64,000 bases of DNA from Pampus argenteus (taxonomy: Eukaryota; Chordata; Actinopteri; Scombriformes; Stromateidae), in assembly GCA_036937835.1 (NCBI GenBank), contig CM072863.1, forward strand, positions 22,287,501 to 22,351,500, read 5' to 3'. The translations under genes were made by a program, and so were the position numbers. Positions 51,801 to 61,063 of the stretch are shown here, in pieces. Under the pieces are notes generated by a model, which saw nothing but the letters and a program-made list of their open reading frames with translations, ran no database searches and had not been told where the DNA came from. Position 1 is the first letter of the stretch, and every line of letters begins with the position of its first letter.

Positions 51801-54460
51801 CTGTCAACGAATGACAGTGGAAACAGTAAAAAGCGGAAATGCGAATCAGGTCTTGCAAATCAGTCTCCCACATACAGTAATGTGCAGCTTTGTACTGTTG
51901 AAATTGATATATGACATACAGAAAAGAAAGTGCAGTCTTGTGCATGTTTAATCTTTGTCATCAAAACCTTATCCATAGTTTACATCAGAAGATATTTACG
52001 CGTTACGTTACAGGCGTCTGTGGGTGATCCGTTGTGTGGTGGAGAAATGCACTTACTGTAAAAGGTACGGATGATTCAGTCAGGGTAAAACACTGATTAC
52101 AGCATTAGGAATGTAATAAAATAGCAGTATTAGCAACAAATTCTTAGTCTTAAGACAGATAAATAAATTTTTAACAAATACCAACAAATATTTTTAACTG
52201 ACACCTACCCATTAAGAGTCAGGGGCTGTGCACTCATAATATCTCATATATCATATCATCATGCTATAAAGCTGCATTAATTCACTTATTTATTTTGCCC
52301 CTTTTCTTGGGGAGGCTTGACAAGCTGAGAACACCGACACATTATCATCTTATGAAGTTGACTTGGCTTAGAGTTGGTGTATAGTACAGATTTGAGGGAA
52401 CAGCTTCAGTACATATACAGCTGGGGTTGATGAGACTCATTACTTTTGCTGGTCTTTAAGTTATTTCAATGCATCCCTCAAGAGAACGTGAATGTTTGCG
52501 CCAAATTCCATGTCAACCTACACTCAAACTCACAAATGTGAGCCTCGCAGTGGCACCGAAAGCCAGGGAATCACCAAAGTCATTAGGATCCGTCCTCTTG
52601 TTGTGATATTTCACTCAAAAGCAAACATCAGCCACATGGTGCAGGTAGAGGAGAAGCCAAGGGATCACCAAAGTCATTAGCTTTGTCCTAAAACCTCATA
52701 GAAATCCATCCAACATATCTAAATACTTCAGATATTGGACCAAAGTAGTGGACTGTCTGACATCACGTCACCCAAATAACATGCTGCTAACATGCTGCTA
52801 ACATGCTGCTAACATGGCTAAAACTATTAAAGGGAAACAACATCTCGGGTTTTTATTTTTTGTCCAATGTTGCTATAAATAATAAAACTGATGACGGGAG
52901 CATCGAAAGCCAAGGTGTAACAAACTGTTTTCCTTCAACAATACACAATTTAAATAGACGTAATGACAGACAGATCGTTGATGGCTCGTTAATTACATAT
53001 TAATCTAGCAGAAAGGTTCTCTGTTTGAAAAGAGGGATTTCTCTGCATGCTGGCAGTCGGGTGTAAAGGTCTGAAAACACAGGAGCAATCGCCCGAGGCT
53101 TTGGAGAAATAGAAAAACATCCATAAACCCACAGATGAAGCCACAAATTAACATAGTTTGGCAAATGATCATCTCATTTATCACAAATTGCAGATAGAAA
53201 ACAAGTATTAATGTCTGTCAGCACAAATTAAAAAACATGGGAAAGTATTTGAGAACAAACCTCTCAACTTTGTACAACAGATCTGCTGTGTGAAATAAAT
53301 ACATTTCATTGCACGTTTAAACGTCATGGGAACTATTAAACACCACCATCAATATTATTTTCACATCAGATTGGTTTTTTTTCCCTGCAGACACTGTTCA
53401 GCGCAGGAAGTCTAGAAAGTCTCAAGCAGTGCATCGACATTAGACGCTTTCAGAGATGTCATCTTTAATCACGGTGCGGTGGGCGGGTTTTCACTTTTAA
53501 CAACAAACAGCACTTCTGATCAGTGTGAAAGGTGGCACGTTAAACCTCTTGTTCTATATAAAAAGCAATGATATTCACATCACCATGGAAACTGATTTAG
53601 TAAGTATGAACACACATTTTCATTTGATTTGCTTGTTTAGGAGTCAATAAAGCAGATGTTACCCATTAAGGCTAAAATCATCTTTGCTGTGTTGTAATTC
53701 CAAAAGAAGAAAAAAAAAATGAACGAATTTCTGTTGCTTATAATAACACTGTAGTCACTAAAGATGTACTGTAGGTAACACACCTGAAATTATGGTAATA
53801 ATCTCTCACTGAAGTATTACAAGTTACATAATACAAGCCTATGGAGGGCCACTCAGTCAAGATATAAAAAAAAAATAAAAAGATAAATGATTTACTGCAT
53901 TTTCCATTAGGGTTTTTATTTCCTGATACTACTTTAATGTAATCTGGACTTTTAGAGCTGTTGAGTATTTCCAGGTTGGGTTTTCCACCGAGATGTTTTT
54001 CTGTTTTGCATTTCTGTGACAGACATTTTCATTTCATTTCATTTCATGTTTATTTAGTAGGGACTGAAGCAGCATATGTGGAGAGCTGCACAACAATTAT
54101 CCCATGCAATGCATCACAGCATTTATAGCTAGTGCTTATTTCCAATGGCCGGGCCTTTCAGTCAGTCTGTGGCCTACCACTGTCCCCCTGGTAAATTATT
54201 TAACAGTGTGGATGACTGACTCATATTGCAGGCTTTTAAGTGGGAGTGGGTGAGTGGGAAGAAAAAAAAAAAAATCGAGGATTTTACATATCTATACTTC
54301 AAGAGGCTTTAAATGGGCTGAAATTTACAATGTTCCTGTATATTTAAATTAGTTTCATAAAACACAACGACGGAAATGCTCCTCTCATCGACTGCATTTA
54401 CCGAACACACGATGACATCTCTGAATGAATGTGGGCCTATCCACCAGCTGTAACCTGAGC

Positions 54461-54553
<93 letters not shown>

Positions 54554-55477
54554 ACCGTCAAACTCAGCAGGGCCCACTCCTACTATGATGATAGACATGG
54601 GCAGGGATGCTGCCTGTGGAGAGAGGAGGGTTGTGAGCCAGTATTCCCCTACTCAAAAGCACATATTGTACATAACATAGTATGATTATACTGTACATAT
54701 ACATGCCAGAGTATATGAGGCTCTATCAGAATAAAATGCATTCAAACCATTAAAGAGTCCAACAGTTCAACATTCACTTGTTTATTGCTTATTTGTATTC
54801 TTACTGTAATTGTTATTCTTTATTACTAGCTTTTAGCATTTCACTACATATACTGCATATCAATGTGGCATATATAAAAGCACACAAACTGATACCGTCG
54901 TTAACCTGGATCTGATCTCAGACCACCTCTTATAGGTGGACCCAGGCGTGGCTTCTTGGATCATATCTTGAACTACTGCAGTCATACACAAATGTGATGT
55001 GGAAACTATAAGCCTCTAGTTCATATACACTGAAAACTGACTTTTCAGCAGTACATAGACACAAATTATTATTCAAAGCATTATATTTTAATATGTCTTA
55101 AAGGTCTTTAAGGATAACAATAAAATATGCCATTGTAAAAGCAGAATTGTCCATACATTAGTTGCCATACTAAAATTTAGTTTGTGGAAATAAATTGAAA
55201 ACTAAAAACGTTACATAGCGTAGATTTATAGAACTGTTCCTTTTTTCCCCACTTTGATTTCATCACCTACATGTTGTGATTATAAAAACGTGATTTTGTT
55301 AAAGATTACAACGTCAGTTCCTGTGGTTTCCATAGGCACGCTTTAGTGTTACTCACATTGACCACAGCCTCTTTGGTCTGAGCCATGTCTGAGATGACAC
55401 CATCCGTGATCATCAGCAGCACAAAGTACTGGGAGCCGTCAGTCACCTCTTCAGCACACCTAACATTATAACACACA

Positions 55478-55532
<55 letters not shown>

Positions 55533-56077
55533 GTTAAGTTAACTGATCTTAACCGTGTGTGTGTGTGTAGCCGAGCTGCCAATGTAGAACCATAAACCGG
55601 CACTTAAACCTAAACTGTGTTCAAAACAAGAAATGGAACAGAGGAAAAAAATGGGAGGTAAAGTAAATACACGACAAGACATTTTATATTTTAAGGGAGA
55701 GATCAATCTCTGCAATGAGCAATGTGTGCATGTTGACTGGTGAACACGGTGCTGGATGGTGGTACGTTGTGGGTTCAACGGGTTTTAACTTCAGTTCAAA
55801 AGAAGCTTTTTTTTTTTTTTCCTTGTTTGAAACATACCTTGCAATGTTTCTTTACTCTGAAGATGTTACCTGCTAATTCACAAATGAGGTAGTTATCATT
55901 CCGATCAGCTCGAGCCTGCAGGTCGTCTCTGCAGGTTGTTCATTATAAGGATTGAATGTTAAGGTGATGCACACTAAATAGCCAATACAGAGTCCTTCCC
56001 TGCCAGCACAGGCTTCTTATAAAATAGTCCACATAAAACACTATTATATAATGGAATATTTTTGTTCTGCACTGGAT

Positions 56078-56113
<36 letters not shown>

Positions 56114-59100
56114 GCAGGTAATGCTAGGATCCCAGCAGGGAGAAGGAAGACCTGCTGTCTGACTCACTGTTTGATTGTCTCACACTCAGTCTGGCCTCAG
56201 GCTGAGAGGAGGCTAAATGGCAAGCTGTCTCTCTCTCTGTCTGTTTGACTTCCTGTCTGCTGGAGTCCTCTCTGTCTGTCCTCCTGCCTGTCTTAACATC
56301 CATCCCTCTTGTTTTCTCCATTTATTTTCCTTTCTCTCTCATCACACACAGACACACACACATCTGCCTTTACCATCCCCTGCTCTCTCACTCTCCGTCT
56401 GTGCAGACTAATGGGAAAGTGTATTAACAGGTGAAGCGGAGGAGAACATTGTGCTGTTTCCTCTCAAACTAACGTCTGAATGAGCTGCAATCATCTTGTC
56501 TGTCAGTTCAGTTATACTTTAGCCTTGTTTCCCCTTTGCAAAGAAGACATGCATGTTCATAACACATGAATCTAATCAACAAATCCACCTGCTTTTATAT
56601 GTAATGTTACTGTGGCCGTGATGCATATGATTCAACCTGTTGATTAGAACACCACTGCAACACTAGATGGATGCATCATACATTATCAGGGCAGGATGAT
56701 GATTCATTACAAACTCAAATTAATTATATTTCAAGGTTTTAAATATAAATTAAAGGATATTTCTAAAATAGATTCGTCATGTTTTACTGCTAAAGAGAAG
56801 ACTACTGCTAGCACACTTCTTCTTCTCTCAGTGAAATAAAGGTCTTCATGAGCCCAACATTTTGGACCTGATCTGAATTGAATCTGTAGATAACCAAACT
56901 GAACATCAAATGCATAGCGTCATTACCCCAACATGATTAGACCCGATCCAAAAAGAAGTCAACCAAAACAGAGACAGAGAGAGAGAGAACACCAACAACG
57001 GTTGGCAGCATGACAGGACAACAAACATGATGGAAAGAGCAGCGAGGGCAACAATATCATTTTAGCCTCACAGTTCACACTCTCTCTGTCATGCCTCAAA
57101 AACATTTTTCTCCTGTGATGAGTATGATACGCCACATATTCAGCTGATAGTGAATCCCCTTTTGTTGACATACAGGGCCCTACCCTGCGTGATAAGGCTG
57201 ATCATAATGTATATCCTGGATTCAGTCTTGGAAACTAGTTATCAAATGGACCTCTACAGTATCTTATCTTTTTGGCCCCTAAACAGTGACACATAGTTTT
57301 ATTGTATATTATATATTCTATGGTGGAACAACACATAAACGTTAAAATTCACAATGCCATTGATTGTGTCCCAATTTTAAAGATCCAAGCACATTTTAGT
57401 GGACAGATATCGGATAAAATAAAGCCGATAAAAAGTTGACGGTAGTCTGTGCTCAGCCTGAAATCATTTATGACTGAGGATAACACTGCTGTACAACAGA
57501 GTGATGAGTCTTCTCCGGCTTATAATGTCAGCTCAATTTCAGCACACTTTTATTCTCACCATACCAATAATTTATGATCATAAACTTTAGCATTTTAATT
57601 TTTAAAACTTTTCATTTTGAATTGGAAACCTTCTGTATTTGGATCAAGAAGCTGGTGGAAAAAAATAAAGTAGTGCCAAATTTAGTAGCTGCAGCTGTCG
57701 CCAATGTGTCAGATTCATATTTAATCAACATTTAGATGAATAAAAGTATTGGTTTCAGTAGCAGCGGATAGCCAGTATCAAAGAACTGTGATCAAGGGAG
57801 AGAGAAGTGGATCAGGACATCCCTAGTGACGATGTGCTCCAACCACAGAGTGCACACAGAGCCCATCGAGTCACATGATCTACTACAAAAAGTGTAGATT
57901 AATTGACTGTTGTATGCTAGACTGATTTATTGTACAACTAGAAAGCATGTGGGGAGCACCAGCGATGCTCAGTTGAGTTTTTGTCACAAATAAATCAACT
58001 TTAGACTTAACAACTGTTTACTCATAGAGAGGCTCAGCTCGAACAGTGAGACTGAATATTTCACAATCCGTCCATCTATTTTTGGACACTGCGCTCCCTG
58101 TCTGGGTAAGGTGGGTATTTCTGCTAAAGCAAAGTTGTGTTTTTTATTTATACAACCGCCCCTAATCCTTTAATGTATCACAGCATGCAGCTGCCACACA
58201 CACGACAAGCTGCGATGCTCCCAGAAGAGCTTCTACAAGATCCGTACCATAAGTCCAACAGCAACTAAAGCGAGTTCCTCGAGTTCCTCCAGACAAATCA
58301 TTCTCACAAGAATCAATTTGCCAGCTCTGTGTTCATGTAGGCTGATTAGCTGCCCAATGAAAACATAATCATGAAATGTCACAAACACACACAACATGGC
58401 ACCAGACAATAACCACGGAGACAGTGGATGAAACTAACGATGAACAAAAGAAGAGTAAAATAAGTGTAAATACACGGTAGGTGTTGGACGGGAGCAGCAT
58501 GGTTTTAATTGGCTGTGATAATATGATTATTGTTCCAATAAATTAGAGCAAAAAAGCAAGAGTAGTTGCATGTGCCCGTGTATATTTATGTATACACAGA
58601 TTATACCATGCATCTTCCTCCTCCTCCTCTCACCTCGTCTTCATCGCTACTCCAAACCTCCCACACGGATGACAACAACAAAGAAGTGGAAGATGAAGAG
58701 GTGGATGAGGAGGAGGAGGAGGACCGCTATGAGAAGCAGTAAGAGGGAGTGTTGGACCAAGAAGAGGAAGAAGAGAAGGAAGGGGGGTTGAATGAAGAAG
58801 AGGATAGCAGTGAAAAAGCAAGAAGAGGAAGAAGAGAAGGAAGGGGGGTTGAATTAAGAAGAGGATAGCAATGAAAAAGCAAGAAGAGGAAGAAGAGAAG
58901 GAAGGGGGGTTGAATTAAGAAGAGGATAGCAATGAAAAAGCAAGAAGAGGAAGAAGAGAAGGAAGGGGGGTTGAATGAAGAAGAGGATAGCAGTAAAAAA
59001 GCAAGAAGAGGAAGAAGAGAAGGAAGGGGAGTTGAATGAAGAAGAGGATAGCAGTGAAAAAGCAAGAAGAGGAAGAAGAGAAGGAAGGGGGGTTGAATGA

Positions 59101-60883
59101 AGAAGAGGATAGCAGTAAAAAAGCAAGAAGAGGAAGAAGAGAAGGAAGGGGAGTTGAATGAAGAAGAGGATAGTAGTGAAAAAGCAAGAAGAGGAAGAAG
59201 AGAAGGAAGGGGGGTTGAATGAAGAAGAGGATAGCAGTAAAAAAGCAAGAAGAGGAAGAAGAGAAGGAAGGGGAGTTGAATGAAGAAGAGGATAGCAGTG
59301 AAAAAGCAAGAAGAGGAAGAAGAGAAGGAAGGGGGGTTGAATTAAGAAGAGGATAGCAATGAAAAAGCAAGAAGAGGAAGAAGAGAAGGAAGGGGGTTGA
59401 ATTAAGAAGAGGATAGCAGTGAAAAAGCAAGAAGAGGAAGAAGAGAAGGAAGGGGAGTTGAATTAAGAAGAGGATAGCAATGAAAAAGAAAGAAGAGGAA
59501 GAAGAGAAGGAAGGGGGGTTGAATTAAGAAGAGGATAGCAATGAAAAAGCAAGAAGAGGAAGAGGCAGACTAGGAGAAGATGCAGGATGGTTACAAGAAA
59601 TGGGAAGATTAGAAAGACAAGGATGCAGAGGAGGAAAAGAGGGATAGAAAGTCAGAAGAAGTGGTAAAAGGTTTTTTCAGAGAAGGGATGAGGAGAGAGG
59701 AGACCCGAGTGAGGTTGTAACATAGGAAGTAGAAATACAGAGAAAGTAGGAGGAAGTGCAACTAATTCAAGATTCAAAGAAAAAGTGAAAACTGAAAAAA
59801 CTACATGAACAGAAGTAGTCCAGATGAAGTATTTCTTGTCTTTGTCTTTGGACAGCAGCAATAACCAAATTAAAAACACAAGTGACTTGCTATAATATGA
59901 ATGCCATGTATTTCAATACAGAGACTACAACACTATAACAGTTATAATAAATCACAATATGATTTTCAGAATCTTTTCATCTAAAATGTTTTACGGTAAA
60001 CTAATTCTCCTTGAGGTGTGTCAGCGTGGGTACAGAAGAAGAAGTGAAGAAGAAACACAACAAAGGAATACAAGGACAAGAAACAAAGACGGTTGCTCTC
60101 TCTGAATGGATGGGAGTCAGCTACACTTGATTATGCAACTATCACACTTATCTGGGACAGGATATTGTTGCTTCATATGGGGACTAAAAAAAGAACAACG
60201 GGTAATAAGCAGCCAAAATCAGTTAAAGAACTTAACACCGGCTGTACTCCAGAAAAAAAACAAGAAACGTTTTATTGGTTAAATTGAATTTGTTTTTAAA
60301 AAGAGCTTGTAGGATGATGCAGGGTTCAGAAGGAAGACAAACTTTATTATTTTAGTGTGTTCCTTCCTATTTATGTGTTCTTTGAAGCGCTGACTTTGGA
60401 AGCTGTGTGGAGACTGATGGCGTACTTCTATAATCATCATCATCATCACAATAATGAAGTGCACTCAACGTTAAATGTAAGACACAGACGCACTGGGTGC
60501 TGCTTGTTTCAACCGTCTCCTCTGGCTCTTTACATCTTATGCTCAAAGACAAAAATACAACATTCAGTCTCCTTGTACTCGTGAGGGATATAGAAATATA
60601 AGAGATGTAACAAACAACATATTATTCACATTACTTATAGTCCTTGATATAAATAAAAAAAACATTAATTGGTGCAGTTTGAGTCTATGAGCAAGACGCT
60701 CGGCCTCAAGTTGGTCCTGATGAGCATGTCGCTACCATTGTTGTTATTAGCAACCAGCCTTTATTCATTCCTACTGGCCATGCCCCAGGCTGGTCAAGGA
60801 GAATTTACAGCAGTCCCATTAAAGGCTGTGAGTGTGTATGTGTGTTGGGAGTAGACTGAGAAACTGACTAGACTAGACTAGAC

Positions 60884-60917
<34 letters not shown>

Positions 60918-61063
60918 TGTGTGTGTGTGTCCTACCGAGCAACCTGCTGGATGACAGGAGCAAAGTTGGTTGGTCCGTACAGCTGAACACTTCGCAGGCT
61001 CTGGAAGTAAGATTCTAAAACACCATCGATCCCCACACAGTTTGGGTTCTCTGCATTTGAGTT
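42825..61063 (-). CDS. cpne9: Copine (CPNE5/8/9 group, most like CPNE9), C-terminal exons; 5' part beyond the window
   Basis: Five last coding exons: 60936-61063, 55357-55459, 54556-54613, 44251-44324 and 42825-43052 (591 nt, 196 codons plus stop), all phases matching. Copines are cytosolic calcium-dependent phospholipid-binding proteins with two C2 domains and a vWA (copine) domain that binds partners at membranes. Only the second half of the vWA domain is here: LYGPTNFAPVIQQVAR, GSQYFVLLMITDGVISDMAQTKEAVVN, LPMSIIIVGVGPAEFDAMEELDGDEVRVSSRGRFAERDIVQ and [34 protein letters not shown]. A short variable tail rich in Pro, Thr and Ala follows. The C2 domains and the vWA metal site lie past the right edge. 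Copine identity is certain; the paralogue is chosen on GPAEF, AMEELDGD and [14 protein letters not shown] and is a best guess. Introns of 10.2 and 5.5 kb carry an L2 copy and a minisatellite. Confidence 0.88.
44325..45238. other. Copine intron, purine-rich part before the L2 insertion
   Basis: From about 44930 to 45200 the plus strand is strongly purine-rich (GGA, GGGGTG units) and has no ORF of note. The L2 copy starts immediately after it. Confidence 0.6.
45239..48790 (+). mobile_element. L2 LINE, 5'-truncated copy with intact ORF2 (copy 2)
   Basis: This 3.55-kb LINE lies in a copine intron, antisense to the gene. Identity to copy 1 begins at ACAAGATAATTAAATG (about 45239) and stops abruptly upstream, so ORF1 and the ORF2 linker were lost by 5' truncation. 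It has the complete ORF2 (to 48132), a 3' UTR of about 650 bases, AATAAA, and tandem TGATT units ending at 48790. I do not see a clear target-site duplication. Confidence 0.95.
45262..48132 (+). CDS. L2 LINE ORF2: endonuclease and reverse transcriptase
   Basis: An uninterrupted frame of 956 codons counted from a TTG; it is open from 45208, but no ATG lies before the endonuclease. Residues 1-210 are the APE-type endonuclease: NIRSL, LTETWL (Glu), YRAPG, GDFNIH (138-143) and SDHFL (203-207). The reverse transcriptase spans about 430-760: YRPISNLSFISKVLEK, FQSGFRVNHSTETAL, LLDLSAAFDTIDH (catalytic Asp, about 587), GVPQGSVLGPLLF (644) and YADD (677). A C-terminal domain with conserved LHWLPV, YKALHGQAPSYL and TRTLRSQ follows. 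All catalytic blocks are intact. The first AUG-encoded Met is residue 248. Because it is 5' truncated, this copy probably lacks its own promoter. Confidence 0.93.
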   Translation: MNIRSLSSKAVLVNELISDYDIDLLCLTETWLQEDEYVSLNESTPPSHCNTHIPRSTGRGGGVGAIFDSSLLINPKPKLNYNSFESLVLSLTHPTWKTLQPILFVILYRAPGPYSEFLSEFAEFASGLVVKSDKVIIVGDFNIHVDNHSDSLSTAFISLLDSIGFCQSVNKPTHCLNHTLDLILSYGIEIDHLIVFPHNPILSDHFLITFEFILLDYKPSFRNSYSRCLSDSAVAKFKETITIVLNSMPCLNVTEDLAASCSPSHIDQLVSNTTESLQTTLDSIAPLKKKTIKQRRLAPWYSQHTHKLKQEARKSERKWRASKLEESRLAWQDNLAIYRKALRNARTAYYSSLIEENKNNPRFLFSTVARLTENHSSIESSIPLSLTSNDFMSFFNDKILNIRDKIHHLLPSSGSHLIPDTASLEIAIKSDIYLDCFSPVDIKQITTIITSSKSSTCLLDPIPTRLLKDVLPLVSPSLLNMINLSLLSGYVPQSFKIAVIKPLLKKPTLDQEVLANYRPISNLSFISKVLEKAVANQLCDFLHTNSLFEEFQSGFRVNHSTETALVKVTNDLLMASDKGLISVLVLLDLSAAFDTIDHQILLQRLEYQIGIKGTALGWFKSYFLDRSQFVHVHDVASMQTKVSHGVPQGSVLGPLLFSLYMLPLGNIIRNHSINFHCYADDTQLYLSIKPDETNHLTRLQACIKDIKNWMTHNFLKLNSEKTEVLLIGPKHLRNYHSRDLALDGITLATSSTVKNLGVVFDQDLSFNNYIKQLSRTAFFHLRNIAKIRRIISQVDAEKLVHAFVTSRLDYCNSLLSGCSNKSLKSLQLIQNAAARVLTGTKIRDHISPILASLHWLPVKSRIEFKILLLTYKALHGQAPSYLKELIVPYHPTRTLRSQDGGFLVVPIVSKSRLGARAFSYQAPLLWNKLPLCVREADTINTFKSRLKTFLFDKAYS
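50221..50260. repeat. (CA)n microsatellite with CG interruptions
   Basis: A CA tract broken by GC steps (CACGCACGCACAC), in a copine intron. Confidence 0.9.
52440..52830. repeat. Degraded dispersed fish repeat with local tandem units
   Basis: Phrases such as CCAAATTCCATGTCAA, AAATCCATCCAACATAT, ATTGGACCAAAGTAGTGGAC and the end (AACATGCTGCT)n resemble a repeat widely dispersed in teleost genomes. The 18-mer ATCACCAAAGTCATTAG-type segment occurs twice (near 52570 and 52664). The family is unclassified by me and the ends are approximate. Confidence 0.4.
54462..54551. repeat. (CA)45 microsatellite beside a copine donor site
   Basis: About 45 pure CA units. On the transcribed strand the intron begins GTAAG and runs straight into this UG tract, so it starts about four bases after the donor of the exon ending at 54556. 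It is the longest pure dinucleotide run in the window. Confidence 0.97.
55466..55531. repeat. (CA)n run beside a copine acceptor site
   Basis: On the transcribed strand it is a UG tract ending about 20 bases before the acceptor TTATAATGTTAG of the exon starting at 55459. The acceptor therefore has a poor polypyrimidine tract. Confidence 0.93.
56078..56110. repeat. (TG)n microsatellite
   Basis: About 15 TG units in a copine intron, not near a recognised splice site. Confidence 0.93.
58758..59571. repeat. 61-bp minisatellite, about 13 units
   Basis: The GGTTGAAT landmark recurs every 61 bases from 58788 to 59519 (one interval is 60). The plus strand is almost pure purine (GAAGAGGAAGAAGAGAAGG type). 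Units differ at a few sites (GGGGGG or GGGGAG; AATGAAG or AATTAAG; CAGTG, CAATG or CAGTAA). Units between 58971 and 59336 alternate two variants, a 122-bp higher-order repeat present three times. Sixty-one is not a multiple of three, so the long minus-strand ORFs over it (up to 173 codons) are repeats read in three frames, not genes. Confidence 0.95.
60883..60931. repeat. (TG)n run beside a copine donor site
   Basis: On the transcribed strand the intron begins GTAGG and continues into CA repeats, within five bases of the donor of the exon ending at 60936. A short GACTA pentamer tract precedes the run on the plus strand (60867-60882). Confidence 0.93.

Larger units (their letters stand above)
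48791..54461. other. Copine intron right of the L2 copy
   Basis: Intronic, AT-rich DNA with a degraded dispersed repeat (52440-52830) and a CA tract (50221-50260). No exon or nested gene is supported. Confidence 0.65.

Noticed and set aside
58727..59430. Overlapping minus-strand ORFs of 151-173 codons rich in Leu, Phe and Ser
   Set aside because: They are the 61-bp minisatellite read in three frames; no start, splice or domain support.
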